This document shows, in pieces, positions 21,561 to 33,909 of a stretch of 64,000 nt of DNA (the stretch's first letter is position 1; each line of letters starts with the position of its first letter). Under the pieces are notes generated by a model. That model saw nothing but the letters and a program-made list of their open reading frames with translations. It did no database searches and was not told where the DNA came from. Location: positions 5,022,706-5,086,705 of the forward strand of contig JABAKD010000021.1 in NCBI GenBank assembly GCA_012845835.1, read 5' to 3'. A program made the position numbers and the translations under genes. Source of the stretch: Undaria pinnatifida. Lineage: Eukaryota > Sar > Phaeophyceae > Laminariales > Alariaceae.

Positions 21561-22768
21561 CTGAGCCCCGAAAAATGGTACAGGTAATAGGAGGACCTCT
21601 GCAGAAGAGGACAATGAGAGGCATATGGCACGGCGAGCGAAGACCTGGCGGCCCTACGTTAGGTACATACGACTTGAGAAGGCACGCATCATGACGATGA
21701 TGGCCAGACAGATCTAAAATCCAGTCTTTTGGGCAGGATGCCCCCCCTCCAGCGCATTGGTGCCAACATCCCGCGTCACGGTTGCATCCGTCCCTTGTCG
21801 GCATTGCGGCTCTACTTCTCTCTACGTCATGCCTGTTCCGCAGGAAAGACTTCACCCGGTCTTCGACACGTTGAAACCATTTGCGGGCAGGCCCTATCTG
21901 TTGCCTCTGCTGTCTCGTGCCACCCTTCAAATCTTATACTGTACTATTTCGTAGGTTCCGCAAGGCGACCCGTTAAAGCTTCTTCCTGCCCATCGGAGAA
22001 GTCCCTAGCCCCAAAGAGCTCCCCAAACATCACCGTCTCCGGCAGGCGCTCCCCTCCCACACGACCCACGAAGCCTGTACACAATATCCTCCGCTCTCGG
22101 ACTCTGTCTTGACGAACGTGTCGGCGTATGATAGGGGGTGGTCTTCGCACCCCCGGTGTCGCCAGACGGGGCATCGGATGAGGCATCGGAGGGGCATGTC
22201 GCGCTGAGCCTGCCGCTGTCTGTCGTAGTTAGCCCTGGTACGAGTCCCACGTGACGCACTGGCACTGTTACATCTCGAATATTTCGGCTTTCAGTATCCG
22301 CACGTTCAGCCGCCGGCGCACACCCGGGCGGTCATGGATATATGCCATACGGCCGGAAGCATGACCATGCCCTGAATGGATGCCGCATTTCGTCGACGCT
22401 GAGCTTTCCGTCTTCGCTGATATGCCCGCCCGAATACAAAAACTCGATCGTTTGTTTGCGTACATGGCCGGCTGCAGTGACGGCGAACGACGTGCTTCCC
22501 CTGTCTTTCGTCTGCATACACATGCATGACCCTTGTCTTGGACTTCCACACCGTAAGCCCGAGAGCCGCGCGCGAAGTCGCGATCACCGCCATCACCCTC
22601 TTCAGTCTTCCTGGTGATCGCGATACGATGCCCACATCGTCATCCTGCAGCATGCCCCTACAACTGCCGGGCCTCCCCCCCCTTCCTCTTCATGCCGACT
22701 TTGCCCGCCTGTGTCTTGCCCTTTTTCGGCCCCTTCACCTTCGTTCTTTGGGTTTGCATCATGACGAA

Positions 22769-23042
22769 GACCAAGGGTACGGTAGGGGGGGGGGTACTCC
22801 TTTCTTTCATTTCCGGGTTTGAGCCACTCGCAAGAGCGCCTCTATATCTCACCGTCAAAAACACTCAAGGCGATGCTGTAGGTGCGGCGCAGCTTACCAT
22901 CACATTGCGGAGTCATACCACACCGCCAAAAAAAGCTCAAAAGCGCAACACCGCAAGCAATCAGGGGGGTCACTCGCGCGAGCGACCTCGAGGAACTGCT
23001 AAACAAGGCCCCATAAGTGACCCCCCTACCGTGGTCTTGGTC
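22769..23042. mobile_element. MITE, family A, copy 1 (inside the LINE)
   Basis: Left end GACCAAGGGTACGGTAGG and right end the reverse complement of GACCAAGACCACGGTAGG enclose 274 bp. Subterminal ACTCGC...GCGAGTG-type blocks and an internal GGCGCAGCTTA block are shared with copy 2 at 23697-23960. It splits the LINE reverse-transcriptase region. No clean target duplication is visible. Confidence 0.75.
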
Positions 23043-23696
23043 CCTCAGACAGGGCTTCCTCCCATTCGCAGTAGTCACTGGGGCGGGCCGCGATGACTGT
23101 GAAGTATTATGTCGGCGTGCGCCACCAGGAAGATGCCACGATAGTTTCCACACACCGTGTTATCGTTCTTCTTGCGCAGCACCTTGATCGTGGCACCCTT
23201 CCATTGTTGTGGCGCGCCTCCTCCCGTACACATAGCGAGGACGATTCGTTGAAAATGTTTTCAGAGTCTCCGAATCTCCTCGGGTGGCCAGTGTCTTCTG
23301 GATTACGGCCGGCAGGCCATCAGGCCCGACCACCTTGTGGTTCACCATCGCATGGATTGTTCATCCTCCTCTTACTTAAACGGGTGACGTCATCTAGGGG
23401 CCACACCTTAAGCTCATCCATGACGATAGTCGTGTCAAGGGTCGGCGTCTTGGTGTTTAAAGAAGTTCATAAGACCGCCTCACCCATTCTTCCGGATGAG
23501 ACCATCGCCCCGGAACAATAGAGCTTCTTCATTCTCTTGATGTATAGCACGGGTTAAACATCCCGTTCCGTTCTACACCCGTCCTAGAAGCCAGACTGGT
23601 CGGCTTCTCGAATACACCCTTCGAGCTGACTGACTTACTCCTCAACCCCTGGACGGCTGCTAACCTCGCGGTTTGAGACGCTTGGTGACCAAGGCT

Positions 23697-23960
23697 ACGG
23701 TAGAGGGGGTACCCCCATTTTCACTGGCGTGTTTGAGCCACTCGCGCGAGTAGCTCTGTACCGTACGGATGAAGATGGTTTAGGCACTTGGTTTGGCGCA
23801 GCTTAGATCACCTTTGCATTGCGGATTGATTTCGTCAATGTAAAACATAAAGAAAACGTAAGATTGCATAGGAACAAAGGGGTTACTCGCGCGAGTGACC
23901 CCTAGCCACTGAAATAAAAGGCCCAAATGGGAACCCCCCTACCGTAGCCTGGGTCTGGTC
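23697..23960. mobile_element. MITE, family A, copy 2
   Basis: 264 bp with inverted ends GACCAAGGCTACGGTAGAGG and, on the other strand at the right, GACCAGACCCAGGCTACGG. Inside are CACTCGCGCGAGTAGC and GTTACTCGCGCGAGTGACC, both near-palindromic. It too lies within the LINE interval. Confidence 0.8.
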
Positions 23961-24574
23961 GCGCTCAAGACTCTTCGCAGGCCGCCATCGTTCGGAGCAG
24001 AGTGAAGCCGTTTCCTCTCGTCTTCCCTCTCCTGCTACCGCGTATGTATGCTACTCCGCTTTAGTCTCTTCGGTTGCACACCAACCCGTCGGTCCTTGTT
24101 TGCGCCGATTAATTTTAGGAGGCGCTACACTCGCCAACAGTAAGCCCTCGGTTAGCACCGCGGCCATGTCACCAGCGCTACGAGTTGTAGCACCGGCGAG
24201 AAGGGAGGCAAGAGTAGCGGCTTTCTCCTTGTTGAGGTCTGCTCGGAGGTCCGGGTTTTTTATCAACCGCTGTGCATGAATAGCCCGTCGTCCCGTGCTT
24301 ACTATCTTCCGACGATTCGGCTCAGCGCCATTTAAGAGACGGATGTTTCTGAAAGCGACATAATTGCGGTCCGACTTGAGTATGTATCTTGTGTATTTCC
24401 TCGGGTGGCGACCGCATCGTGGTGTTGCGCACGAGTCGTCTGTCAGCTTGCCGTGTCATATTGTAATCCAGTCGGTGCTGGCGACAGTTTTTTTTCACGG
24501 TTTGCATTGGAACGCGTGCAACACTCCGTGAGCGGGTGTGGCGAAACACGTTTTTAGCCGGATTTTTCACGAGG

Positions 24575-24700
24575 TAAGACCCGACCCGCGGATCGGGTCA
24601 TGAGGTTTCCATATTCTCACGGGTGGAATCGGGTCGGGACGGGTCGAGTCTATAAGTTTTATAATCTCGAGGGTCGGGTCGGGACACCCTGACCCGATCA
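24575..24700. repeat. CGGGTCGGGTC-rich dispersed repeat (one of four)
   Basis: Dense (CCCGA)n/(CGGGT)n text with GGGTCATGA at one end. Similar blocks are at about 25905-26100, 48925-49135 and 62910-63030. Two of them share a right-hand edge reading GGTCATGAC(C/T)CG followed by AAAG and a CTG-T-run. Here it interrupts the LINE endonuclease. Confidence 0.65.
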
Positions 24701-25904
24701 TCCGCCAGGACAAGGAGGTGGTCCCCACGAGGAACCCCGGTTACCACGTTTTTGAAAGCATTCATAAAAATATCCTTCTCCCATGGCGGTTTGTGTTTGG
24801 GGGCATACATAGCCCTTAAGCTGTGTAGCCTTCAAATTGGACGCGAACTCCATTAATCTCGAGCTGATGAAGACTCTGCCGCGAGACCATCTGTATCTAC
24901 CCCTGCCACGATAGACTCCCTATCGACTAGTAACCCTACGTCGTGGAACCCGTTCGTCCCGTGCCTGCCGCCGTCTCCCCCGGAGCAAAACACGGTACAA
25001 CCCGACGAAGTGACAACACTTCGCCCATCACGCCTCGCTTTTGGAGGCCTACTCTACCGACCCGTAAATAAGAAACCGAGACATTGGTGGAGGCTGGGTT
25101 TCTAAAACAAAAATATATGTGATCCAGAATATCTTCAACTCAACCGCTGCTGATTTTCTGATTTCGCCGGAAAGCTCAAGCTGAGTTTCTTGGTGGGCTC
25201 TTACTTATCAGGTACCAGGTATGAGAGAGCCGGTAGTATGACGTCGCAGCCTGCGTCTTGGGCAAACATCTCGTTTTCGCCGACGCGGACCCCACTGTTG
25301 AAGCGAGCTTGACTTCGAGCATAACGATGACGAGTTGTTCCCCAGCTCTGGACCTGTAGCCTCCGTACTTGGGCGCAGCTTCCGAGGCGCCCTCCGACTC
25401 GTCCTATGCTCGCGACTAATGTTTCGAGCTTTGAATTTTTCCCTGTGCTCACCCGCCCCCGTTCTCAATCTTTCTTCGTTTCATCCTCTAATAATATCGC
25501 CCCCGGCCCGGTGATTTCTACAATTCTAACGCGCTGGGCAATCCCAACGCACCTCAACGTCCACTTCCTCCTTGCCAACTTGGGTACTCACACGGGTCCG
25601 AGCCTCTATGCCCCGTCCGAAGCCTCATGCTTTCCGCAATAACGGTGATGGTGCTTTCTAAGGCACTAGACTACAGATACTAGTTTATACGAGTACCGTG
25701 TTGAAAAAATTCCTAGGAGACATTTCCGCTGTAGTAGTACCGTTGGCCAACACCGCCGGCTCGGCCGTGCCCGAGCGCTGTAGTCCTTTGGAGCTTTGCC
25801 ACGTTTTTAGGGGGAAGACGCAGGCTCGATCTCTACCCTGATCGGGGAGCAGCCGAGGAGTCAATACTCGCAGTACCTTATCCTGCATATGCACGGATCG
25901 GATC

Positions 25905-26105
25905 ACTTCTCGCGGGTCGGATTTTGGGTCAGTCAGGTGACCCGATCCGACTCAAGCGATGTTTAGGTGTTTGAAAACCCGACCCGACCTGACCCGACCC
26001 GCGGGATTTCGGATACTCCCGACCGGACCCGACTCGATCCGCGACTTTTGGACATTCTAACCTAACCCACAGGCCCGGTCATGACTCGTGGAAAGACCTG
26101 ATTTT
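25905..26105. repeat. CGGGTCGGGTC-rich dispersed repeat, second locus
   Basis: Same low-complexity core (ACCCGACCCGACC) and the right edge GGTCATGACTCGTGGAAAG. Confidence 0.6.
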
Positions 26106-26600
26106 TTACATCATCCTCACAACGTCGGCTATCCAAGGCACTAAAAAGGCGTGATCACCGCTCGCCAACCTCGCCAAAAACAACTTGAAAAGAAGAGGTA
26201 TGTTTTGATCAATGAGGGGCGAGCGTGAGAAATCATCCCGCCATGATGCCACTCTCACCTAATTGGGATACCACGTATACATGGTACCTACTCGTAGCTG
26301 CTGCTGCTGATGATGATGATGCTGCTGAGATGCCGCTGCTGTTGGGCTTTCATGGATTTTTAGCCACCTTTCGGGGGGTTCTGAACTCTCTGGCCGCAGG
26401 TGTACCTTTTCCTGTTTTATACCGGAGTACCTCTTTTTGATAGGTTTGGAGATTTGCGCCGCACGTTTTGACTGTGGAGAGCTGGAAGGCGTTTCTTATC
26501 TGAGATGACCTCCCCCCCTCTTGGAACTTCCCTTTGGTGTGTGTTCCGGTAACGTTTGCATTGACTTCTGACTGGCGTGAGCTTTGCTTCGTTATCTCTC
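26106..26600 (+). other. Upstream region of the succinate-CoA ligase gene
   Basis: Holds a short GCTGCTGCTGATGATGATG run near 26297-26335. A CT-rich tract and gacctcgcag acceptor end at 26611, 15 bp before the start codon, so the leader probably carries an intron and the promoter lies further upstream. Confidence 0.45.
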
Positions 26601-26625
26601 CGACCTCGCAGACTAGGAAGGAAGG

Positions 26626-29600
26626 ATGGCGTCCCTACGAGTGGTGGCTGGATGTGCGCGAGCTTTGAGGAGCCCCACGGTGAGTTGGTTGATTTGTCGA
26701 GGCCACCCACCCGAACGAGTTGTGCGAACCGGCTCCTTGATCACCTCCGCATTGTTTGCATTACGTTTTTGGTCAGTTTCTACAACAGCAGTCATCGGTC
26801 ATCAGCGGACGAGCACCTCATGCAGGCCTCAACCAGCAGCCTCTTTGCTCTACCGGAGGCTCCGTGTCCTTGAACGGCCGGAGGTTTGACCGATATGAAG
26901 GGAAACCGCTAGCTACAGCAGCAGACAGCAAGTTGGATTGCCGGGTTGGTTGGAAGTCACGGTGCAATCAAAGGCGGGCCTCATTGGGTGTTGCATTCAA
27001 CCTCTTCGCAGCACCACCATGTCTCCTCACCCGAGTTAGTCTCCTCTCGTCACGCTACGTTTGTCTCTACTCTAGACTGGTTCTTTCTATGATAGGCATT
27101 GGTGAGACTACGCACTTTACATCGTATCGGTTGCGCCTTTCAGAAACGATGGAGACAGGCAGTAGTGTCCCAGGCACTGCCGTGATATTGCTGTGAGGAA
27201 TCTACGATGATTGCTGTTCGCCGACCAGGCACTTTGTTGTTCGCCTCTCTCGGACGACACTAAACAGCAAACAGGCGGTGCAAGCGAGTCTTCTCCCACG
27301 TCCCCTTGTGCTGGTTACACTTCTCCGACCATATGTGCCGTCCATGGCGTATACAGCACGCAAGCTTTACGCAAGCGTGGGCATGTGCCGTTTGTACCTT
27401 GTGCATGCAATGTACATTGCTCTGCTTGCAAGGGACAACGGGCAAAAGGGACTTCGGGATGCCAAACGGACGTAACGTTGCGGTTGGCCCGCATATTTTC
27501 CACTAGTCGTACGTATCGTCGATTGCGCTACGTTACGTGCTGGTGCTGTAGCCTATCAGTCATCAGGCACCAGCGAATGTCGAGTATATATTGGAACGCG
27601 CTTCCTCGTCCTCCGAGTAATTCGCTAACTTTTGGCGCGGTCTGCGTCCGGCTGGCGGCACGCGCTCTCAACGTCCCGATCATGTACCGACCTTCAGAAC
27701 CAGACAAGCCAGAACTTTCAAGGTGCAAATCTTAAAATGAAGCACAGAGGATACTACGAGTACAGCAACAGCTGTAGAAGTTGCCTGTGTCATACCTGTT
27801 GCTGTATGCACACACACCAGGTATCGTTTACTACAAGTATCTCGTAGGACGCGCCTGTGCCTACTGAATACTATGTGTCTGATTTACTGTCTTGTGCATG
27901 TTTCGTGTTTCGTATTCGGTGCGTTTGGCATTGTGGGCAAATCTCCTTGCATAGTACGAGTACCTGGTACGTGGTATGCGGCATTTGTGACAAAGCGCTT
28001 GTCTTCTCTACGATGAAGATTCGGCATAGACACTGGGTGTGCTGCATGTCGAGTGGAAATACGATAGCAGTTACACTGGGTATACGATTTGCTGTCATAT
28101 ACTCGTACTTCGAAGCATAACAGCATCTCGTGTTGTATGTGCGTACTGATATGCGCTATTTCTTGCAGTAGGCAAGAACCAGGTATCAGCTTATCAACCA
28201 TCGATTATTCTGCGGCACTTGCAGTTAGCAGTACTACAAGCTGGGCCAGCCTGAACACGGACAAAGGTTCTTGAAGTCGTATCTCGTGAAGCACTGCGAA
28301 CTAGACACGACTAAATACGTACATCGCTGTAATCGGCCAATCATCGTGCATACGCAGCACTATGTGGCTGCCTGCTCGGGCGTCATTTGACTAAATGACA
28401 GGGGATCTAAAAATATATAGTTGGATTGAGTGTGTATTAAACAAGATTGAAAACCGTTTATGCGGCGGAATTCCGTGCACAAATACGAATTTATGTTTTT
28501 TTTCGAAGATGTTTCCGAAAGCTCTAGCGCCAACGCTTTTACGAGTTAGGACTTGAAAATTGGAAGCGCTGCCCCTGACACAACATTGCACATGCAGAAA
28601 AAAAAAGTTGTAACATTCTAAGGCTTTGTGTTTTCCGATTCGGTCTCGCCGAGGTATCCGCAATAACTCAAAAGCGCACAATTTTACAAACTGAACTCGT
28701 ACAAAAACCGTCGTTGCCGATCAAGGTGTAATTTGGTGGAAACAATGCTGAAGACTCTTCGTAGAAGAACATCGATATAAGCTTGATTGCCTGATTCGCT
28801 ACCCATCAAGAGACATGCCCAAAACTCGATTATATATACGTCAAGTGTTTTCGACAAAAATGGCGAAAATGGCATTTCTGCCATACCCCGCTCAATTTTG
28901 ATAATATTGATTTGAGATTTTGACGTATTTGAACCACATGTGCACACAAACGGAAAGCTAGGTTTTGGTTTTGTTTTCTAGCGCAAGTTATGGGCGCTTT
29001 TGTTTTTTTTCTGGGTCGTAATATCGGCCATATCTCGCGGACAAAAAAATTGAAAAGAAACGCCCGGCTTTCCATAAGTCGGTTTGTTCATGATCAACAT
29101 CGTGTCCAAAAATCGCACCTAAATACGTAAAAATGAGCGGGGCATGGCCAATCTACGTCTCTGGCAGTTACTCGGCTGTCCCAGCTCGTAGCTCTGTGGC
29201 ACCTGGTATGCTGTTCGAGCGAACTATTAGTAGTGCCGCAGAATTTCGAGCGAATGCGATTTTCTAATTCGCACCGCGCCAAGAAGTAGGCATCCGTTTC
29301 AAGGTGGTAAATCTGGAAGCACCTGCCTCAGACGTCACGTTTGTCACAAACATGGTTAGGCGTTTCCCAAAAATCCATTGGGGCTTTCGTGTCCCCGGAT
29401 TTTTAGGACTGTCTCTTAAGCAAGCAGCAGGACAGCCGCCTATCCATGCGCACCAAGCGTTGGTCGAAGCAGTAAGGGAAAGGGGCCGACTGTGGAGCGG
29501 GGCTAGTCGCGAAGCCCGTGCGATAGTAGTGTTGCTGTTGGTGTTGGTGACCGTATCTCTTTTTATATTTTTCTTCCGTAGTGGTACGATTCGTATGTGC

Positions 29601-32600
29601 TTAATACGACTGTCTGTCAAGCAAGCTGCAGAACAGCGGGCCATCCACACGCACCCAGCGTCGGCCGGCGCAGGAATGGAGAGGGTCGACTGCGTAGGGG
29701 GACTAGACGCGAAGCCCATAAGGTAGTGGTGGTCGTGGTGGTGGTAGTGTTATCTTTCATATTCTTCCCACGGCAGCAGCAGTACGTGTAGCCGATGTCT
29801 TGCGACCACAGACTAGATCGTGGAGACGAAACCACAGGAAGCATCGTCCGCATCAATCAACGCGCACAAATTGATAACAGTTACAAGTGTCCTGCTGCGC
29901 GAGTTCCCAGCGACTGCTTAGCACTTTCTCTTCGACGTGTCTGCGGCATTCGCCGCCGCGCTCAACGGGACGATCCCTAGATTCATGGCGCGTGTACGCT
30001 TCGTACATGATACAAGTTCCTCCTTCGGGATGTGGTTTTACTTCAAATCGATGCTGAGCGGGTCGCCGTTAAGCAGGCGTGTTGTGTTGAGGGTTTTCGG
30101 TGAGCAGGGTCTCTTATGGCAGTGTCCCACGGATACAGGATTCAACATCGCCTTTGAACGGAATACGGTACAATCTTCGTGAAGAGCTCAGGGACTTTTC
30201 CTCCCGTCCTCGGCAAGGTCATTCCGGCCCCGTGTTGGCCGGGATGGGGTGTTCGGTTAGCAGGGATCATGGCAGTGCCCTACGGGTCCAAAATTAAAAA
30301 CCACCCTTAAACGGAATACGGCGCGATTTTTTCTCATGAAAGGAGCCTCCTCTGCCCTCCACAGCGACCCTGATCCCCACCAACACGTGGCCATAGCCAC
30401 CGAGGACAACACACGCTGTGGCACCGTCGCGTCAGGCATCCACAAATGATGGCAGAAGTTGCGGGTGTTTGGCGCGACGTCGCTGCAGCGTGTGTTATCG
30501 TCGGTCGTCGTGAGGCACGTGTTCGCCGCGATGAGCTCGGCGGAGGAGGCTCCATTCTGACAAAAATAGCGCCATATCCCGTTCGCTGGTGATCGCTGTT
30601 CTTGACCCACGAGACACTGCTATGGGCCCTGCGCACCGAACACCCCGTCCTGGCCACGCGTTTTGGCCGGATGCACTCGCTGGGGACTGGAGAGGATGCT
30701 CCCGTCTTTATGGTAGTTGGGCCGTATCCCCGCAAGCTATTGGGTATCAAAGATGTGGGTTGACGGCACTCTTTTCCCTTGACATACAGCCGTCTTGACG
30801 GACGGCCGTCTTGGACAGCCGTCTTGACGGACAGCGGTCTTGACGGACAGCCGTCAAGCAACTCCACGCACTAAACTAGTATGATAAATCCAAAGACGCC
30901 TTGACGGGTCGAAACTAGACCATCAACCGACATCGTTGTTGGGTTTGGTACCGTTACTGGTACTAGCATAGCGGGTTCCAGTCGTGTCACGCGATTTAAT
31001 GGGCACTATACCGGCAATAGGCACTATTCCACCGGCACTGTGCGTCAGTAGACACTCAGTGGCACTCTGCCACCGGCGCTATAGGGAACCCCACTGCTGT
31101 ATCTGTCAACGCTACCAACGTGCAGGATCTCGTCATACTCTTATGTGGTGCACAGTACGTAGTAACACGCCGATGACGTCCGCATCCACCGCTCCGCCTA
31201 TCTCCCCCTTTTTCGTGTCGAGTGCTAGGGGGTTTGCAAGGATGCCATGGAATATAACGTATCTTACGAACCCTGTCACCGTTGGATATGGCGTACTAAC
31301 ACTACTGTTGTTTACTGGTGGATATGGTATGAATACATAATCAAAACGAAGAACGGCTACTCGTATATACGACTAACATGTAAGATTCACCCCGAAAGGG
31401 CATAAGACTGTTGCTGTGCATCCTGTTGCAGTAGTGGTCCGCCCCTCTACCGTGCCGGTGTGTGCACTATAGACGGAATTAACGGCACTATGGCGGCAAC
31501 CGGCACTACTCCAATTCCTGCCACTACTGGTTTTTCCCATCTGTGGCAAGCGATCTAACAGGTATTGTAGCGGGCAACCGGCCCTTTAGGGGCACCATTG
31601 CTGCATTCGTGGAATACAACACAATATCGTCTGTTGTAAACTCTCGGCTATTTCCCCCTTTCGTTTTTCGAATGCCCAGGCGCTTGCGCGGAGCTCGTCG
31701 GTGTTGTCCGGGCAGCCGATTTCTGCTGCGCGCATGACCGGACAGCAGCAGGTGCGGCGGCTGAATGTGCACGAGTACGTGTCGATGCAGATCATGGCCG
31801 AGCACGACATCGACATCCCCGTCTCCAAGATGGCTGAAACCCCAGAGGAGGCGGAGAAGGCGTGCGCGGACATCATGAACGGAGATTGTAAGCCCCCTAG
31901 ACCAAAGTGGTGTGTGGACGGTAGTTCAGGGATGGTGTGACGGACGACAATTTTAGAACAAACGGCCTGCCGGACGCTTGAAAATTCCGTAACTACTAGG
32001 TTTTAGTGTGGAATGCGTCAGCCGTACGCCCTTGACCGATGCTCGTTATTGGTGATGGGCCGTCTTTTAGACAGTTGCCCCACATTGCTTCTTACGGCAG
32101 CAGAGGCAGTACAGGCTGTTAGCGCAATATGCACCCATCTCGTAGCGGTAGGTAGCACCGAATGGCCGTTGAAAGTTGAAAGGGCAGCTACCTTCTGCAG
32201 ATATGTCGACGCTAAGCCCGGTCACCGCTCCCGACACGCCTCTTTCTGCTTCTCTTGGGTTACCGCAGTAATGCAGGATGTGGTGATAAAACCGAAACAG
32301 TTGACACACGACCCATGCGACACACGTGGAAGTGTTGTGGGCTTGATACGTATTCATTTTTACATTTTTTTGTACCATGTGTTTACCCCATCCACTGGAG
32401 GATAAATGCAAAAAATAACGAGAAATTACCTACACGCCGCTGCTCTTTATTGGCGTATCGCAGCGATGAAGGACGTGGTGATCAAGGCTCAGGTCCTAAG
32501 CGGGGGCCGAGGGCGCGGGCACTTCGACAACGGCTTCGTGAGCGGGGTGCACATGTGCCTCAAGTGAGTCAATCAGTCGGTCGGTGGGTAGGTCGGTAGT

Positions 32601-33875
32601 CTGATAGATCGATTGATCGATCGGTAGTTAGGTATGTCGGTCAGGAGGCAGGCCGGCCAGTCACAGTGATCAAGGCGCAGGCCCTGAGCGGTGGGCGAGG
32701 GCGACGGCACTTAAACAACGGCTTCGTCAGCGGAGTGCACATGTGCCTCAAGCGAGTCAGGCGATCGGTCAATCGGTCAAGTCGGGCAGTCGGTCGGGAG
32801 GTGTTCTTTCACAATCGAAAGGTTTTTCTCGGGAGATGTTTTCGTTTCACGGAAAGCTGTTTTTCACGTCAAACTGTTTTTCCTTTCTCGCGGCAACTGT
32901 TTGCCGGGGCACACGTCGTCGTGGTTGCGTGCGAAACGAAGGCGCCACTGGGATCGCGTGTTGTTGGTGGTGAAGATTCGCCGGGGTGGTGCTTTAGAAT
33001 CGCCCGATCGTAAAATCTTCTGTCTGCTTTGCCCGCGCTTTCGGGCACTGTTTGTGCGTGTATTTCACTGCCCCTAGGCCTGAGGACGCCAAGCACTTCG
33101 CGGCGAACATGCTGGGCCAGAAGCTGATCACCAAGCAGACGGGAGAAGACGGGCTACCGTGTGACAAGGTGCAAATGCAAACGGGGGGTGTATCCGCAGC
33201 AGCTAGGTCAATAGCTAACAGGGGTGGAAGCATTACCTTGCAACAGCGTACAACATACCAAATGGACGGTGACCCCCGCAACTGCTCGAGGTTATGAGGG
33301 GTGGGAGCCTTGCACTGTGACTGGCACCTCGGGCCAGAGTGTGGTACCAGCCTAACCTTTTCTCAACCTTGCGTCCCTGGTTCGTATTTATGTTTAGTCC
33401 TTGCGCCGACGGTCAATATCACTTTGTGTTACTAATTTTTAATCATGCCTGTGTGGCGGGGACTAGTTTTTGTCAATGGCGGCAAGTCAGTTGCATTGCC
33501 TCAACGTGAACGTTGCTGGCGCTGCCAGACCCACCTTTGTCACGACGTGCTATTTATGGTTGACGTATGCCACAATAAGGGTACTGTACCCCTTTTGGGT
33601 CAAAGCATTTCAGACTGACGGTGCTCCTCAACTATCCATCAATTTCCAACCCATAAATGATCGTACGAGTAGTCTAACTCCAAGTACTTGGAGTGTTTTG
33701 TTCCCATGTCGGAACTGCTGTGCTAAAAGGCTTAAGAGACAATTAAATAAACTAACGACCCCATGTCGTTGGGATGTCACTTCCCTGGTATGTATGTTTT
33801 GCGATGTTGTTGTTTTTGTTTTTGTTGTTGGTGTTGGTGTTGGTGTTGGTGTTGTTGTTGTTGTTGGTATTGGCG

Positions 33876-33909
<34 letters not shown>

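Larger units (their letters stand above)
21750..25460 (-). mobile_element. Broken LINE (endonuclease + reverse transcriptase) on the - strand
   Basis: Reading 3'-ward on the - strand, pieces appear in the order of a non-LTR retrotransposon of the APE-endonuclease type. Possible endonuclease N-terminus lies about 25450-25200. VPRGDHLLVLAD (relatives: LLVLGDFNA) is near 24700. HRLDYNMTRQADRR (the LDYI.TRQ block) is near 24460. VVGPDGLPAVIQK is near 23320, followed by a CGNYRGI...LVAHA block in another frame near 23130. QDDDVGIVSRSPGRL (relatives: YADDAGIVSRSP) is near 22630. GERLPETVMFGELFG is near 22060 and ARKWFQRVEDRVKSFLRN near 21870. Frames shift and stops interrupt throughout, and the YADD motif is altered, so it is inactive. 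Two MITEs and a CGGGTC-rich repeat are inserted in it. Confidence 0.8.

Noticed and set aside
29937-29995. [18 protein letters not shown] as ligase exon 1
   Set aside because: No in-frame ATG before a stop, and the flank belongs to a dispersed repeat also present near 14925.
31734-31736. ATG at 31734 as the ligase start codon
   Set aside because: The frame is open upstream to a good acceptor at 31679, and the 26626-26679 exon supplies an ATG, the right phase and a mitochondrial presequence.
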